Below are positions 51,251 to 60,553 of a DNA stretch of 60,553 bases, in pieces. The stretch lies in NCBI GenBank assembly GCA_947474675.1, contig CANJKA010000011.1, positions 1 through 60,553 of the forward strand, in the 5' to 3' direction. The notes under the pieces are model-generated. The model saw only the letters and a program-made list of their open reading frames with translations. It made no database searches and was not told the origin of the DNA. A program made the position numbers and the translations under genes. This stretch comes from Flavobacteriales bacterium. GTDB lineage: Bacteria > Bacteroidota > Bacteroidia > Flavobacteriales_D > Crocinitomicaceae. Numbering within the stretch: the stretch's first letter is position 1; each line of letters begins with the position of its first letter.

Positions 51251-53839
51251 ATGGCTGATGGTGAAAGAATAATTCAGATAAACATTGAAGATGAAATGAA
51301 ATCCGCTTACATTGATTATGCAATGTCAGTTATTGTTTCGCGTGCACTCCCAGATGCGAGAGATGGTTTGAAACCTGTTCATAGACGTGTTTTATATGGT
51401 ATGCAAGACTTAGGTGTTCAATCTAATCGTCCGCACAAAAAGTCAGCAAGAATTGTTGGTGAAGTTTTAGGGAAGTACCATCCACATGGTGATACATCTG
51501 TATACGATGCAATGGTTCGTATGGCACAACCATGGTCTTTGCGTTACCCTCTAGTTGATGGTCAAGGTAACTTTGGGTCAGTAGATGGAGATAGTCCGGC
51601 CGCAATGCGTTATACGGAAGCGAGATTGAAAAAGATTGCTGAAGAAATGCTAGACGATCTTGAAAAAGAAACGGTAGATTTCATTCCTAACTTTGATGAA
51701 AGTTTAACTGAACCTACAGTTATGCCTTCAAAAATTCCGAATCTATTAATGAATGGAGCAAGTGGAATCGCTGTAGGTATGGCGACAAACATGGCTCCTC
51801 ATAATTTAACTGAAATCATTGAAGGAACGATTGCATATGTAAATAATCATGACATCGAACCAGAAGAATTATTACAATATATTAAAGCACCCGATTTCCC
51901 AACAGGAGGAATCATTTACGGATACGAAGGTGTTCGAGATGCTCTTTTAACTGGACGTGGAAGAATCGTAATGCGTGCGAAAGCTGAAATTGAAGAATCA
52001 GGTGGACGTGAACAAATCGTAGTTACTGAAATCCCTTATCAAGTCAATAAAGCAGACATGATTAAGAAAACAGCTGACTTGGTTAACGATAAAAAAATAG
52101 ATGGTATTTCTGACATTAGAGATGAATCTGATAGAAATGGGATGCGTATCGTTTATGAATTGAAACGTGATGCTATTCCTAATGTTGTTTTAAATAAATT
52201 ATTTAAATTCACTTCACTTCAAACTTCTTTCTCTGTAAACAATATTTGTTTAGTTGATGGTAAACCACAATTATTAAATGTAAAACAATTAATTGCAGTT
52301 TTCGTTGATTTCCGTCACGAAGTAATTAATAGAAGAACAATCTTCGAATTAAGAAAAGCAGAAGAAAGAGCACATATATTAGAAGGGTTAATTATTGCTT
52401 CAGATAATATCGATGAAGTTATCAAAATTATTAGAGCGTCTAAAAGTCCTGAAGAAGCTCGTGAGAATTTAATGGCAACCTTCTCTTTGTCTGATTTACA
52501 GTCTCGTGCTATTGTTGAAATGAGATTACGTCATTTAACAGGACTAGAACAAGATAAATTAAGAGCAGAATTCAACGATTTAATGATTTTAATTGCTGAT
52601 TTAAAAGATATTCTTGCAAGAGTTGAACGTAGAATGCAAATCATTATTGACGAATTAACAATTATCAAAGACAAATACGGTGATGCTCGTCGTTCTATTA
52701 TTGAATATTCCGCTACAGAAATGAGAATGGAAGATTTAATAGCAGATGAAGAAGTTATTATTACTATATCACATGCTGGATATATTAAACGTACAAGTCT
52801 TACTGAATTTAAAGTTCAAAACAGAGGTGGAATGGGATCGAAAGGTTCTACTACTAGAGATAAGGATTTCTTAGAACAATTATTTGTTGCTACTAATCAT
52901 AATTATTTATTAATCTTCACTGAAAAAGGAAGATGTTTCTGGATGCGTGTTTACGAAATTCCAGAAGGAAGTAAAACAGCAAAAGGAAGAGCAATTCAAA
53001 ACTTATTAAATATTGAACAAGACGACAAAGTGAAAGCTTATGTGAAGGTTCAAGATTTAACGGATAAAGAATATGTTGAAAATAACTTCATCATCATGTG
53101 TACTAAACAAGGTATCATCAAGAAAACATCTCTTGCTGCTTATTCTCGTCCAAGAACAAATGGTATCAACGCTATTTCTATTCGTGAAAATGACGAATTA
53201 TTAGAAGCTAAATTAACAAGTGGAACACATGAAATTGTATTAGCAACTAGTAACGGTAGAGCAATTCGATTCAACGAGTCTAAAGTTAGGCCAATGGGGA
53301 GAAATGCTTCAGGTGTTAGAGGTGTTACTTTAACTTCTGAAACAGATGCTGTAATAGGAATGATATGTGCAGAAGATATTCATTCTACAGTATTAGTAGT
53401 TTCTGAAAAAGGATATGGTAAACGTACTTATTTAAATGATCCTGAAGATAACGAACCTGTATACAGAGTTACGAATCGTGGAGGAAAAGGTGTTAAAACG
53501 ATTTCAATTACAGAAAAAACTGGACCTTTATTATCAATCAGAAACGTAACAGATGAAGATGATTTAATGATCATTACTAAATCTGGTATAACAATCCGTA
53601 TGCACTTAGACACTATTCGTACAATGGGTAGAGCTGCTCAAGGAGTTCGTTTAATTAATTTGAAAGGAACTGCTGCAATAGCTGCTGTTGCTCGTGTACC
53701 AAGAAACGACGAAGAAGAAGACGAGATTGAATATGATGAAAACGGTGAAATTATAGTAAAATTAGACACAACAGAAAGTGGCACGGATATTGAAAACGGT
53801 TCAGAGCCAGAAGAAGATGAAGAAACTTCTGTGGAATAA
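51251..53839 (+). CDS. gyrA: DNA gyrase subunit A
   Basis: 862 residues. The breakage-reunion domain begins [27 protein letters not shown] near 18-40. The active-site tyrosine lies in [10 protein letters not shown] near 121. The quinolone-determining stretch reads [12 protein letters not shown], so the position equal to E. coli Ser83 is Thr and Asp87 is kept. The coiled coil and the C-terminal pinwheel repeats are present (GyrA box [10 protein letters not shown] near 525, then [40 protein letters not shown]). The QNRGG(M)G box supports gyrase rather than ParC. It ends in a strongly acidic tail. A TPR gene follows 35 bp later. Confidence 0.97.
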   Translation: MADGERIIQINIEDEMKSAYIDYAMSVIVSRALPDARDGLKPVHRRVLYGMQDLGVQSNRPHKKSARIVGEVLGKYHPHGDTSVYDAMVRMAQPWSLRYPLVDGQGNFGSVDGDSPAAMRYTEARLKKIAEEMLDDLEKETVDFIPNFDESLTEPTVMPSKIPNLLMNGASGIAVGMATNMAPHNLTEIIEGTIAYVNNHDIEPEELLQYIKAPDFPTGGIIYGYEGVRDALLTGRGRIVMRAKAEIEESGGREQIVVTEIPYQVNKADMIKKTADLVNDKKIDGISDIRDESDRNGMRIVYELKRDAIPNVVLNKLFKFTSLQTSFSVNNICLVDGKPQLLNVKQLIAVFVDFRHEVINRRTIFELRKAEERAHILEGLIIASDNIDEVIKIIRASKSPEEARENLMATFSLSDLQSRAIVEMRLRHLTGLEQDKLRAEFNDLMILIADLKDILARVERRMQIIIDELTIIKDKYGDARRSIIEYSATEMRMEDLIADEEVIITISHAGYIKRTSLTEFKVQNRGGMGSKGSTTRDKDFLEQLFVATNHNYLLIFTEKGRCFWMRVYEIPEGSKTAKGRAIQNLLNIEQDDKVKAYVKVQDLTDKEYVENNFIIMCTKQGIIKKTSLAAYSRPRTNGINAISIRENDELLEAKLTSGTHEIVLATSNGRAIRFNESKVRPMGRNASGVRGVTLTSETDAVIGMICAEDIHSTVLVVSEKGYGKRTYLNDPEDNEPVYRVTNRGGKGVKTISITEKTGPLLSIRNVTDEDDLMIITKSGITIRMHLDTIRTMGRAAQGVRLINLKGTAAIAAVARVPRNDEEEDEIEYDENGEIIVKLDTTESGTDIENGSEPEEDEETSVE

Positions 53840-53874
53840 TACTACTTTTTACATCTATTAGAAAAAAAACACAC

Positions 53875-55089
53875 ATGAAAAACAATTTAATTAAATCAAC
53901 ATTAGTAGTTGGGACATTTCTTTTGTCAGGTGTCTCAATTGCTCAAAAGAAAAACGAAACATCAGCAGCAGTAGCATACAAGATTACTTATATGACAGCT
54001 AAAGAACATGGAGATGTTCCTGCAGAAAAGAAAGCGTTAATTGAAGCTAAAAAATATATTGATTTAGCTATTGAACACATTGACACGAAAGAAAGTCCAA
54101 AAACACTAATGTTAAAAGGATCTATTTACTCAAGTATTATTGAAATTGGAATTGAATCAAATGATTCTGTTTTCATAAAAATGGCTGGTGAAAATGGTTT
54201 AGATGATGCGATTGCTTCTTATAAAAAAGGATTCACGATTAGTGATAAATTTGATGAAGAAATTTCAGAATCTGTTCAAAATAAATACATGTTTATTGAT
54301 AGTATATCTAGAAGTTATTATAATAACGAGAACTACATTAAAGCTGGAGAAATGTATAACATTCAAGCTAGATTATTGGACGCGATAAACATTATTGACA
54401 GTAATTCTATTTACAACAGTGCTCTTTCATATAAAAATGCAAAAGAATACCAAAAAGCAGCTGAAAAATTCGAATACTTAGGGAAAATAGGTTACAAAGG
54501 TGCAACCTATTATGTCTATGCATCTGAATCATATAGAAATGCGTTAAAACCTAGCGAAGCTAAAAGAGTTGTTGATGAAGGAAGATTAAAATTCCCTACT
54601 GATAAGAATTTATTATTAGAATCTGTAAATATATGTTTGGATGCAAAAGATGTTGTTGGTGCTGAATCTGTATTGACGCAAGCTATAGCAAGTGATCCTA
54701 AAAATAAATTTTTGCAAATGCAAATAGGATTAGTTTATACTGAATTAAAAAAACCAGAAAAAGCTGAAGAAGCATTTCAAAAATGTATTGAGATTGATCC
54801 AAATTTTGAAGAAGGCTTAAAACAACTTGGTGTTCATTTAATTAATACATCTATTGATCTTGGAGTTGAATTAGATAAAATAAACATCAAAGATCCAAAG
54901 TATAAAGTTTTAGATCAAAAAATTAAAGAAACTTATATTAGATCTTTAATTCCACTTGATAAATACATTATTTTAAAACCGAATGACAAAGAAGTTTTAA
55001 TGGCATTGTACCAAGTAAATAAATATCTTGGAAACATGGAAAAATACGCAGAATATAAAAAAAGATATGAAGCTGTGAAAAATAATTAG
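53875..55089 (+). CDS. Exported tetratricopeptide repeat protein
   Basis: The signal peptide ends SIAQ. The rest is alpha-helical with several TPR units, clearest at about 160-200 (YNSALSYKNAKEYQKAAEKFEYLGKIGY) and about 270-310 (LQMQIGLVYTELKKPEKAEEAFQKCIEIDPN). Related TPR proteins often follow gyrA in Bacteroidota. It probably acts in the periplasm or outer-membrane assembly as a scaffold. It shares the gyrA transcript, which ends at the terminator after it. Confidence 0.88.
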   Translation: MKNNLIKSTLVVGTFLLSGVSIAQKKNETSAAVAYKITYMTAKEHGDVPAEKKALIEAKKYIDLAIEHIDTKESPKTLMLKGSIYSSIIEIGIESNDSVFIKMAGENGLDDAIASYKKGFTISDKFDEEISESVQNKYMFIDSISRSYYNNENYIKAGEMYNIQARLLDAINIIDSNSIYNSALSYKNAKEYQKAAEKFEYLGKIGYKGATYYVYASESYRNALKPSEAKRVVDEGRLKFPTDKNLLLESVNICLDAKDVVGAESVLTQAIASDPKNKFLQMQIGLVYTELKKPEKAEEAFQKCIEIDPNFEEGLKQLGVHLINTSIDLGVELDKINIKDPKYKVLDQKIKETYIRSLIPLDKYIILKPNDKEVLMALYQVNKYLGNMEKYAEYKKRYEAVKNN

Positions 55090-55110
55090 AATGAAATTCA
55101 ATCATAAGAG

Positions 55111-55139
55111 GGTGCTAAATTAATTAGCACCTTTTTTTT
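55111..55139 (+). terminator. Rho-independent terminator after the gyrA-TPR operon
   Basis: GGTGCTAA-ATTAA-TTAGCACC (55111-55131) is a perfect 8-bp stem followed by eight Ts. Confidence 0.9.
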
Positions 55140-55158
55140 GTTTAAAATATTACCACTA

Positions 55159-55192
55159 TTTGTTAATTCAAAATAATTATTCACTACCTTTG
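55159..55192 (+). promoter_or_regulatory. rpsA promoter
   Basis: TTTG (55159-55162), 22 bases, then TACCTTTG (55185-55192) match the Bacteroidota promoter pattern. The predicted start leaves a leader of about 100 bases before the rpsA ATG. Confidence 0.55.
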
Positions 55193-55217
55193 CACTCTAT
55201 TTTATAGAAAAGCTGTG

Positions 55218-55268
55218 AACTTTATTTAAAACAGTTAATTATTAATGACTTTCGGGCTTTATAAAGTT
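55218..55268 (+). promoter_or_regulatory. Inverted repeat in the rpsA leader
   Basis: AACTTTAT (55218-55225) and ATAAAGTT (55261-55268) are complementary 8-base arms inside the 5' leader, 27 bases before the start codon. A fold here could take part in autogenous control of ribosomal protein S1, as known in other bacteria. That link is inference. Confidence 0.4.
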
Positions 55269-55295
55269 GCTCGAAATACAATTTAAAAAGCCAAG

Positions 55296-57116
55296 ATGGC
55301 AGAAAACAAAATTACAGGTCAAGGAAGTGCAGATTTCGATTGGGACGCATTATCATTAGACGGTTACACATTAGCACAACGTTCTGAGTTATCAGACGTT
55401 TACACGAACACATTAACTTCAATCAACGAGAAAGAAGTTATTGAGGGAACTGTTATCGCAATTACAAAAAGAGAAGTTGTTGTCAATATTGGCTTCAAAT
55501 CTGAAGGAGTAATTCAAAACGGAGAATTTCGTTACAATCCAAACTTAGCTGTTGGAGACAAAGTTGACGTATTTGTAGAATGTCAAGAAGATCGTTTTGG
55601 TCAATTGGTTATTTCTCACAAAACTGCACGTATGCACAAAGCATGGATTCATGTTAATGATGTATTACGCACAGGTGAAATCATTACTGGTTTCGTTAAA
55701 TGTCGTACTAAAGGTGGTTTAATCGTTGATGTATTTGGTATTGAAGCATTCTTGCCAGGATCTCAAATCGATGTTAAACCAATTCGTGATTATGACGTTT
55801 ACGTTGGTAAAAACATGGAATTCAAAGTTGTTAAAATCAACCAAGAATTTAGAAATGTTGTTGTTTCTCATAAAGCTCTTATTGAAGCTGAATTAGAAGA
55901 GCAGAAAAAATTAATTATCTCAGGACTTGAAAAAGGACAAGTATTAGAAGGTACAGTTAAAAACATTACTTCTTACGGTGTATTCATCGACTTAGGTGGT
56001 GTTGATGGACTTATCCATATTACTGATCTTTCTTGGGGACGTGTTAATCACCCAGATGAGATTCTTGAATTAGATCAAAAATTAAATGTAGTAATCTTAG
56101 ACTTCGATGACGATAAAAAACGTATCGCTCTTGGTTTAAAACAATTACAACCACATCCATGGGATGCGTTAGATATGGCGTTGAACATTGGTGATACATT
56201 AGAAGGAAAAGTTGTTGTTATGGCTGACTATGGTGCTTTTGTTGAAATCGCTCCAGGAGTAGAAGGTTTAATCCACGTTTCAGAAATGAGCTGGTCACAA
56301 CACTTACGTTCTGCACAAGATTTCATGTCAGTTGGAGATACAGTTAAAGCTGTAATCTTAACTTTAGACAGAGAAGATCGTAAAATGTCTTTAGGTATTA
56401 AACAATTAATGCCTGATCCATGGGAAAATGTAGAAGCTAAATATACAGTTCAATCTAAACATACTGCTAAAGTTCGTAACTTCACTAATTTCGGTGTTTT
56501 TGTTGAATTAGAAGAAGGTGTTGATGGATTGATCCATATTTCAGATTTATCATGGCAGAAAAAAATCAAACATCCTTCAGAATTCTGTAAGGTGGGTGAT
56601 GAAATGAATGTTGTTGTTTTAGAAATAGATAGAGAAAATCGTCGTATTTCTTTAGGACACAAACAATTGGAAGAAAATCCATGGGATGTATTTGAAACTA
56701 TTTTTGGAGAAGGATCTATCCACCAAGGAACGATCATTGAAAACAAAGATAAATCAGGTATTGTAACTTTACCTTACGGTGTTGAAGGAATTTGTCCTGC
56801 TAAACATTTACGTAAAGAAGATGGAACAAATGCTAAAATCGAAGAAACTTTAGATTTCAAAGTAATTGAATTTAATAAAGAGTCTAAGAAAATAGTTGTT
56901 TCTCATACTCGTATTTTCGAAGAAGGTGATGATAAACCATCAGCATCTACTCCAGCACCAGCTAAAGAAAAAGCAGCAGGTAAAAAAGGTGGTAAAGAAG
57001 CAGGTGCTTCACAATCATCTCAAGTTGCTAAATCTAATAACCAAAATGCAGAGAAATCTACATTAGGAGATTTAGATGCTTTAGTTGCATTGAAAGAAAA
57101 AATGAATAAAGGATAG
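55296..57116 (+). CDS. rpsA: 30S ribosomal protein S1
   Basis: 606 residues with six S1 RNA-binding domains: about 45-110 (IEGTVIAITKREVVVNIG), 130-195 (GFVKCRTKGGLIVDVFG), 215-280 (NITSYGVFIDLGGVDGLIHI), 300-365 (MADYGAFVEIAPGVEGLIHV), 388-452 (NFTNFGVFVELEEGVDGLIHI) and 475-540 (ENKDKSGIVTLPYGVEGI). The first two and the last are diverged, as in other S1 proteins. A Lys/Ala/Ser-rich tail of ~60 residues follows. The gene has its own promoter and terminator. Confidence 0.96.
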   Translation: MAENKITGQGSADFDWDALSLDGYTLAQRSELSDVYTNTLTSINEKEVIEGTVIAITKREVVVNIGFKSEGVIQNGEFRYNPNLAVGDKVDVFVECQEDRFGQLVISHKTARMHKAWIHVNDVLRTGEIITGFVKCRTKGGLIVDVFGIEAFLPGSQIDVKPIRDYDVYVGKNMEFKVVKINQEFRNVVVSHKALIEAELEEQKKLIISGLEKGQVLEGTVKNITSYGVFIDLGGVDGLIHITDLSWGRVNHPDEILELDQKLNVVILDFDDDKKRIALGLKQLQPHPWDALDMALNIGDTLEGKVVVMADYGAFVEIAPGVEGLIHVSEMSWSQHLRSAQDFMSVGDTVKAVILTLDREDRKMSLGIKQLMPDPWENVEAKYTVQSKHTAKVRNFTNFGVFVELEEGVDGLIHISDLSWQKKIKHPSEFCKVGDEMNVVVLEIDRENRRISLGHKQLEENPWDVFETIFGEGSIHQGTIIENKDKSGIVTLPYGVEGICPAKHLRKEDGTNAKIEETLDFKVIEFNKESKKIVVSHTRIFEEGDDKPSASTPAPAKEKAAGKKGGKEAGASQSSQVAKSNNQNAEKSTLGDLDALVALKEKMNKG

Positions 57117-57141
57117 GATTATTCTTAATTCAATTTATATT

Positions 57142-57178
57142 AAATGGGTTTTCAAATTTGAAAACCCATTTTTTTTTG
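57142..57178 (+). terminator. Rho-independent terminator of rpsA
   Basis: A perfect 30-base palindrome (AAATGGGTTTTCAAA and its complement, 57142-57171) is followed by Ts to 57178. Confidence 0.92.
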
Positions 57179-57226
57179 TAAATTTGAATAGAAATAAAAG
57201 TATTAATACTATTATACAATAATTCT

Positions 57227-57664
57227 ATGAAAAAAATAATTTTAAAAACTTTAAGTGTACTATCAATTTTACTGATAATTGGTTCATGTACTAAAAAAGG
57301 AATAGTTTCTTACCCTGTTTCAACTAACTATGGGGAGAATTTATTGTCAATGAGTGGTGATCTAGTTAAAGGTGAAAGCTATAGTGTTGAAGCTAATTTA
57401 AGTAAAAAAACAACGATGAAAATTGTCATTGTTAACACTTCAAACCAAAACCCAGATTTAACAATTCCTATCCCTAGATGGGCTTTTACATACGAAAAAG
57501 GATGGAAAGCTGGAAATTATGAAAATGGTCAACAAACTTTTGAAACAGCTACTCCAGGAAACAATGATATGAAAATTGTTTTCCAAGGTACTCCTGGATC
57601 TTGTAGAATTGACTTTTATGAAAATTCTTCGATAATTACAAATACGAAACTTTACAATTGGTAA
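57227..57664 (+). CDS. Small lipoprotein of unknown function
   Basis: The 145-residue protein has a lipoprotein signal peptide ending in the lipobox IIGSC (Cys 21). The mature part looks like one beta-sandwich (DLVKGESYSVEANLSKKTTMKIVI near 50-72, PRWAFTYEKGWKAGNY near 85-100). A single internal cysteine (GSCRIDF) lies near 126. No known family. It sits alone between the rpsA terminator and a bidirectional terminator. Confidence 0.75.
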   Translation: MKKIILKTLSVLSILLIIGSCTKKGIVSYPVSTNYGENLLSMSGDLVKGESYSVEANLSKKTTMKIVIVNTSNQNPDLTIPIPRWAFTYEKGWKAGNYENGQQTFETATPGNNDMKIVFQGTPGSCRIDFYENSSIITNTKLYNW

Positions 57665-57680
57665 ACGATAATTCAAAAAA

Positions 57681-57718
57681 AAATGCTGACTTATTTAATA
57701 AGTCAGCATTTTTTTTTG
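57681..57718. terminator. Bidirectional terminator between the lipoprotein and cyclophilin genes
   Basis: AAATGCTGACTTATT and its complement (57681-57711) make a 14-15-bp stem, with As before and Ts after. It can therefore end transcription of both convergent genes. Confidence 0.9.
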
Positions 57719-57733
57719 AATTATAAATTGAAA

Positions 57734-58186
57734 TTAATCAATAATTTGAATTGAATCAATTGAATCATTTTCTCTAATAGAATCAAGAACATCTTCCCCT
57801 TCTGTCAGTTTACCAAAACAAGTGTGTACACCATCTAAATGTGAAGTGTTTGAACGTGAATGAACTACAAAAAATTGAGATCCTCCAGTGTTTTTACCTG
57901 CATGTGCCATAGATAAAACTCCTCTATCGTGATATTGGTTGTCACCTTTTGTTTCACAATCAATTTGCCATCCTGGTCCACCAGTTCCTGCCATTCCTTT
58001 TTCACCATCTCGAGAATTTGGACATCCACCTTGGATTACAAAATTAGGAATAACACGGTGCCATTTTAAACCATCATAATATCCTTTTTTCGCCAATTTC
58101 ACAAAATTAGCAACTGTATTTGGAGCATCAGTTTCGTAAAAAGAAACTTTCATTACCCCTTTGTTTGTGTTTATTATCGCTTCCAT
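57734..58186 (-). CDS. Cyclophilin-type peptidyl-prolyl cis-trans isomerase
   Basis: A compact 150-residue cyclophilin: APNTVANFVKLAKKGYYDGL near 21, WHRVIPNFVIQGGCP near 42 (catalytic Arg and Phe), GVLSMAHAG-NTGGSQFFV near 89-107 and HLDGVHTCFGKLTEG near 115-129. There is no signal peptide, so it is cytosolic. The W of the usual LDGKHVVFG region is not decisive. It is divergent from bshC. Confidence 0.95.
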   Translation of the reverse strand: MEAIINTNKGVMKVSFYETDAPNTVANFVKLAKKGYYDGLKWHRVIPNFVIQGGCPNSRDGEKGMAGTGGPGWQIDCETKGDNQYHDRGVLSMAHAGKNTGGSQFFVVHSRSNTSHLDGVHTCFGKLTEGEDVLDSIRENDSIDSIQIID

Positions 58187-58200
58187 ATTATATTTTTTTC

Positions 58201-58208
58201 CAAAGATA
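58201..58208 (-). promoter_or_regulatory. TAnnTTTG-type -7 box for the cyclophilin gene
   Basis: TATCTTTG on the minus strand lies 14 bases before the ATG, which would give a leader of about 10 bases. The -33 box is not clear. Confidence 0.42.
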
Positions 58209-58333
58209 ATAAAAAGGACTAAAAAATGAAAGACTTAAATATGAAAGATGAACTTAACTGATATTAATCAATCATTATTTTAAAAAAAGAGAATACTTCC
58301 ATATAATTCAGCATTAATCATTATTTTTGTTTT

Positions 58334-59917
58334 ATGGAAAAATCAACTTTTAATAGAGAATCTACTCGATTATTTACTGAAATCAGTAATAGAATTTCAT
58401 ACAAACAAGATTCTCTTTTAGAATATATAAATCAACCTTTCTCTAAAGAAGCATTTGCAAATCAAATTAAAAGTAAATCAACTCAATTCACAACAGAAAA
58501 AAGAAATACTCTTGTCAATTCATTAAAAGTTGCTTATAAATCTGTTTCAACAGAAAATAAAGTTATTGAAAACATTAACTCACTTCAGCAAGAAAATACT
58601 TTTACAATTACGACAGGACATCAACTTTCGTTGTTCACAGGCCCTATTTATTTTATATATAAAATACTGCACGTAATTCGTCTAACAGAAGACCTAAATA
58701 AAATATATCCAGAAAATAAATTTATTCCAGTTTTTTGGATGGCTTCCGAAGATCATGACTTTGAAGAAATCCAATCTGTTTTTCTATTTAATAAAACATT
58801 AAAATGGGAAACTGAGCAAAAAGGGGCAGTTGGAAGATTTGAAATAGATTCTTTAGACCCAATAATCGATGATTTTAAAACATTTTTCCTTAATCATCCT
58901 GAATCCGAAGTTATTGATCTTCTGAAATCTTTTCAAGGAAAGAATTTAGGTAGAGCAACTTTTAGTTTGGTTAATACACTCTTTAAATCATTTGGTCTTG
59001 TAATTGTTGATGGAGATGATTTAGAATTAAAAAGGGAATTTGCTCCAACAATGGAGAAAGAATTAAAAAGCCAATTTTCATTCAATGCCGTAAATAGGTC
59101 AAGCGAAAAACTGAAAAATGAGAATATTAAACTTCAAATCACACCAAGAGAATACAACTTATTTTATTTAGGAGTTAATTCAAGAGAGCGAATTCAGCCT
59201 CATTCGGACGGATATTTCATTGAAGGTAAAGGAATTGTTTCACAGGAAGAGCTTCTCTTAAATTTAAAAAATGATCCTTCTTCTTTTTCTCCAAATGTAG
59301 TTTTGCGACCACTTTATCAAGAAACAATTTTACCGAATCTTTGTTATTTAGGAGGTGGTGGTGAAATGGCTTATTGGATTCAATTAAAGGGAGTTTTTAA
59401 TGAAATAGATTGTGTCTTTCCTTTGATTCAAGTTAGGAATTCAATTTTACAAATTGATGGTAGTTCATTAAAAAAAATGAATACAATTGGTTTAACAGTT
59501 GAAAGTATTTTTAAAGATATTGATGAATTAAAAAAACAATATGTTCTTACCAATTCAAGTGAAGAGTTAAATTTTACGAATCTTGACAGTTCTTTCGCTG
59601 ATTTTTCTTCAACTCTATCGAAACAAATAATACAAATTGATCCAAACTTACATTCTTTTGCATCCTCAGAAATAATTCGAATTGAAAAACAAATACTTTC
59701 AATTAAGCAAAAATTGATTAAAACAGAAAAAGGGAAACATGAGCAAATTTTGAATCAAATAGAACAAATCAAAAATCGATTATTTCCCAATGGAGGAATG
59801 CAAGAAAGATCAATGAATTTCTTTTCTCTTTGCTCTGACGGTCAAGTTACTAAGCATTTAGAATATATATATAATTCTATTGAACCTTTTGGAAATGATT
59901 TAATTGTTTTAAATTAA
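58334..59917 (+). CDS. bshC: Bacillithiol biosynthesis cysteine-adding enzyme BshC
   Basis: 527 residues, the family's usual length. Signatures: ITTGHQLSLFTGPIYFIYKI-type near 95-115 (Rossmann nucleotide site), FIPVFWMASEDHDFEEI near 132-148 (HIGH-like region in ligase-type fold), LVIVDGDD near 218 and PNLCYLGGGGEMAYWIQLK near 335. The C-terminal coiled coil (about 440-500, IRIEKQILSIKQKLI) is present. It adds cysteine to glucosaminyl malate to make bacillithiol, the low-molecular-weight thiol of many Bacteroidota. A TATTTTTG box at 58322-58329 lies four bases before the ATG. Confidence 0.95.
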   Translation: MEKSTFNRESTRLFTEISNRISYKQDSLLEYINQPFSKEAFANQIKSKSTQFTTEKRNTLVNSLKVAYKSVSTENKVIENINSLQQENTFTITTGHQLSLFTGPIYFIYKILHVIRLTEDLNKIYPENKFIPVFWMASEDHDFEEIQSVFLFNKTLKWETEQKGAVGRFEIDSLDPIIDDFKTFFLNHPESEVIDLLKSFQGKNLGRATFSLVNTLFKSFGLVIVDGDDLELKREFAPTMEKELKSQFSFNAVNRSSEKLKNENIKLQITPREYNLFYLGVNSRERIQPHSDGYFIEGKGIVSQEELLLNLKNDPSSFSPNVVLRPLYQETILPNLCYLGGGGEMAYWIQLKGVFNEIDCVFPLIQVRNSILQIDGSSLKKMNTIGLTVESIFKDIDELKKQYVLTNSSEELNFTNLDSSFADFSSTLSKQIIQIDPNLHSFASSEIIRIEKQILSIKQKLIKTEKGKHEQILNQIEQIKNRLFPNGGMQERSMNFFSLCSDGQVTKHLEYIYNSIEPFGNDLIVLN

Positions 59918-59954
59918 CCCTTAAATTCCAATTCGTTATAAAAAACAACAATAT

Positions 59955-59988
59955 TTTGTCATAATTCTCGTTAGTAAAACTACATTTG
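59955..59988 (+). promoter_or_regulatory. Promoter of the TonB-dependent receptor gene
   Basis: TTTG (59955-59958), 22 bases, then TACATTTG (59981-59988) match the Bacteroidota promoter pattern with the same spacing as at rpsA. The predicted start of transcription falls on or next to the ATG at 59994, so the mRNA may be leaderless. Confidence 0.5.
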
Positions 59989-59993
59989 TATCT

Positions 59994-60553
59994 ATGCGTT
60001 TTCTTATTTTAATTTTATCGTTTTTTTTAATTTCATTTTCTTTTGGGCAAGATGTAAAATTAGTCGGGCGATGCATAAATAAAGAAGGGGAACCGATCTA
60101 TGGAGTCTCTATTTCATGCTTAAAATCAAAAGAACAACAAGTCTTTACAGATACATTAGGCTTTTACGAATTACATGTTCAAAATGGAGAAACAATTTTA
60201 ATTGTAGCTGAAATTGAAGAGAACAATTTAAAAGAAACTATTTCACATGTTGTAACAACAGAAATTGAGAATCACGCAAAAGATATTTCATTCAATTATA
60301 CAGACTTAGGAACTCAAGTTGTTGTTGGAGCAGTAATTAATCCTTTTGAGGTAGATAAAATTTCAACAGTCGATCTTCAAAAATCAAATTTGAGTGCTGA
60401 AAAATTATTAGTCCTCACACAAGTTGCTACTTCAAATAATGAATTAACCTCTAATTATAATGTTCGCGGAGGAAGTTATGACGAGAATTTAGTATATGTC
60501 AATGGATTCAATATAAACCGCCCTTTTTTGACGAGGTCTGGTCAACAAGAAGG
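59994..60553 (+). CDS. TonB-dependent outer-membrane receptor, N-terminal part (cut by window end)
   Basis: The frame is open from ATG 59994 to the window end. The signal peptide is FLILILSFFLISFSFG-Q. About 22-105 is a carboxypeptidase-regulatory-like (CarboxypepD_reg) domain (GRCINKEGEPIYGVSISCL, TDTLGFYELHV). From about 115 a plug domain begins (STVDLQKSNLSAEKLLVLT, then YNVRGGSYDENLVYVNGF near 158-175, the RGG...V.VNG signature). The barrel lies beyond the window. Such receptors import siderophores, glycans or peptides; no SusD partner is visible on this side. Confidence 0.9.
   Translation, partial: MRFLILILSFFLISFSFGQDVKLVGRCINKEGEPIYGVSISCLKSKEQQVFTDTLGFYELHVQNGETILIVAEIEENNLKETISHVVTTEIENHAKDISFNYTDLGTQVVVGAVINPFEVDKISTVDLQKSNLSAEKLLVLTQVATSNNELTSNYNVRGGSYDENLVYVNGFNINRPFLTRSGQQE

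Noticed and set aside
1..60553. tRNA, rRNA, CRISPR, insertion sequence or integrase
   Set aside because: No sequence with cloverleaf, ribosomal, spacer-repeat, transposase or integrase features was recognised by eye on either strand.

Overview
The window is a typical chromosomal stretch of an AT-rich member of the Bacteroidota, most likely Flavobacteriales and possibly near Crocinitomicaceae (the family placement is inference). The signs are several secreted proteins ending in a type IX secretion (T9SS) type A sorting domain, lineage-typical families (DUF4494, DUF4920, DUF4956, PCMD-like, BshC), promoter-like TAnnTTTG boxes in place of sigma70 -10 boxes, and little use of Shine-Dalgarno sites. 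I recognised no rRNA, tRNA, CRISPR array, transposase or prophage.

0-12 kb is a cell-surface region. It holds an SGNH hydrolase cut by the window edge, then an arylsulfotransferase-like protein, a protein with two carbohydrate-binding-like domains, a CotH-kinase/lamin-tail protein and a 16-blade SBBP propeller protein. The last four carry T9SS tails. A VTC-type polyphosphate polymerase-like protein and a DUF4956 membrane protein follow with a 4-bp overlap. A small lipoprotein/membrane pair and a CPBP protease come next. 12-16.5 kb (minus strand) looks like a nitrosative-stress or respiration operon: ric (with a fused DUF2249), a DUF1858-DUF2249 protein, an NnrS/heme-copper-like membrane protein and a DUF59 protein, followed by ctaA. 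An FNR-like palindrome lies upstream of ric. 16.7-28.7 kb carries mixed envelope and redox genes: an alpha/beta hydrolase, DUF4920 and a cytochrome c, a secreted nuclease, a SUMF1-type protein followed by an ECF sigma factor and a putative anti-sigma factor, a MauE-thioredoxin fusion operon, a T9SS protein and an OmpA/SprB-repeat protein.

28.7-31.6 kb is the most unusual part. An ancestral tandem duplication ran from the 3' end of the OmpA gene, through a Wzz-like membrane-protein gene, into the 5' end of clpB. Both Wzz-like copies are intact and diverged. The duplicated clpB start and OmpA tail between them survive only as decayed remnants. Intact clpB follows, then a repeat-rich spacer, a speD-speE fusion with overlapping speB, and a candidate stand-alone small RNA with its own promoter and terminator.

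36.7-48.4 kb holds a secreted EEP-family protein, a decayed lipoprotein gene with a tetranucleotide tract in its signal peptide, an M16 peptidase with pdxH and DUF4494, a decayed M16/LolA-like gene, a protein with three OmpA-like domains, endonuclease III without its iron-sulfur cysteines, a phosphoribosyltransferase and murQ. 48.5-60.5 kb is housekeeping: clpC, gyrA with a TPR gene, rpsA, a small lipoprotein, a cyclophilin, bshC, and the start of a TonB-dependent receptor cut by the window end. All family assignments are by eye from motifs; no database search was run.
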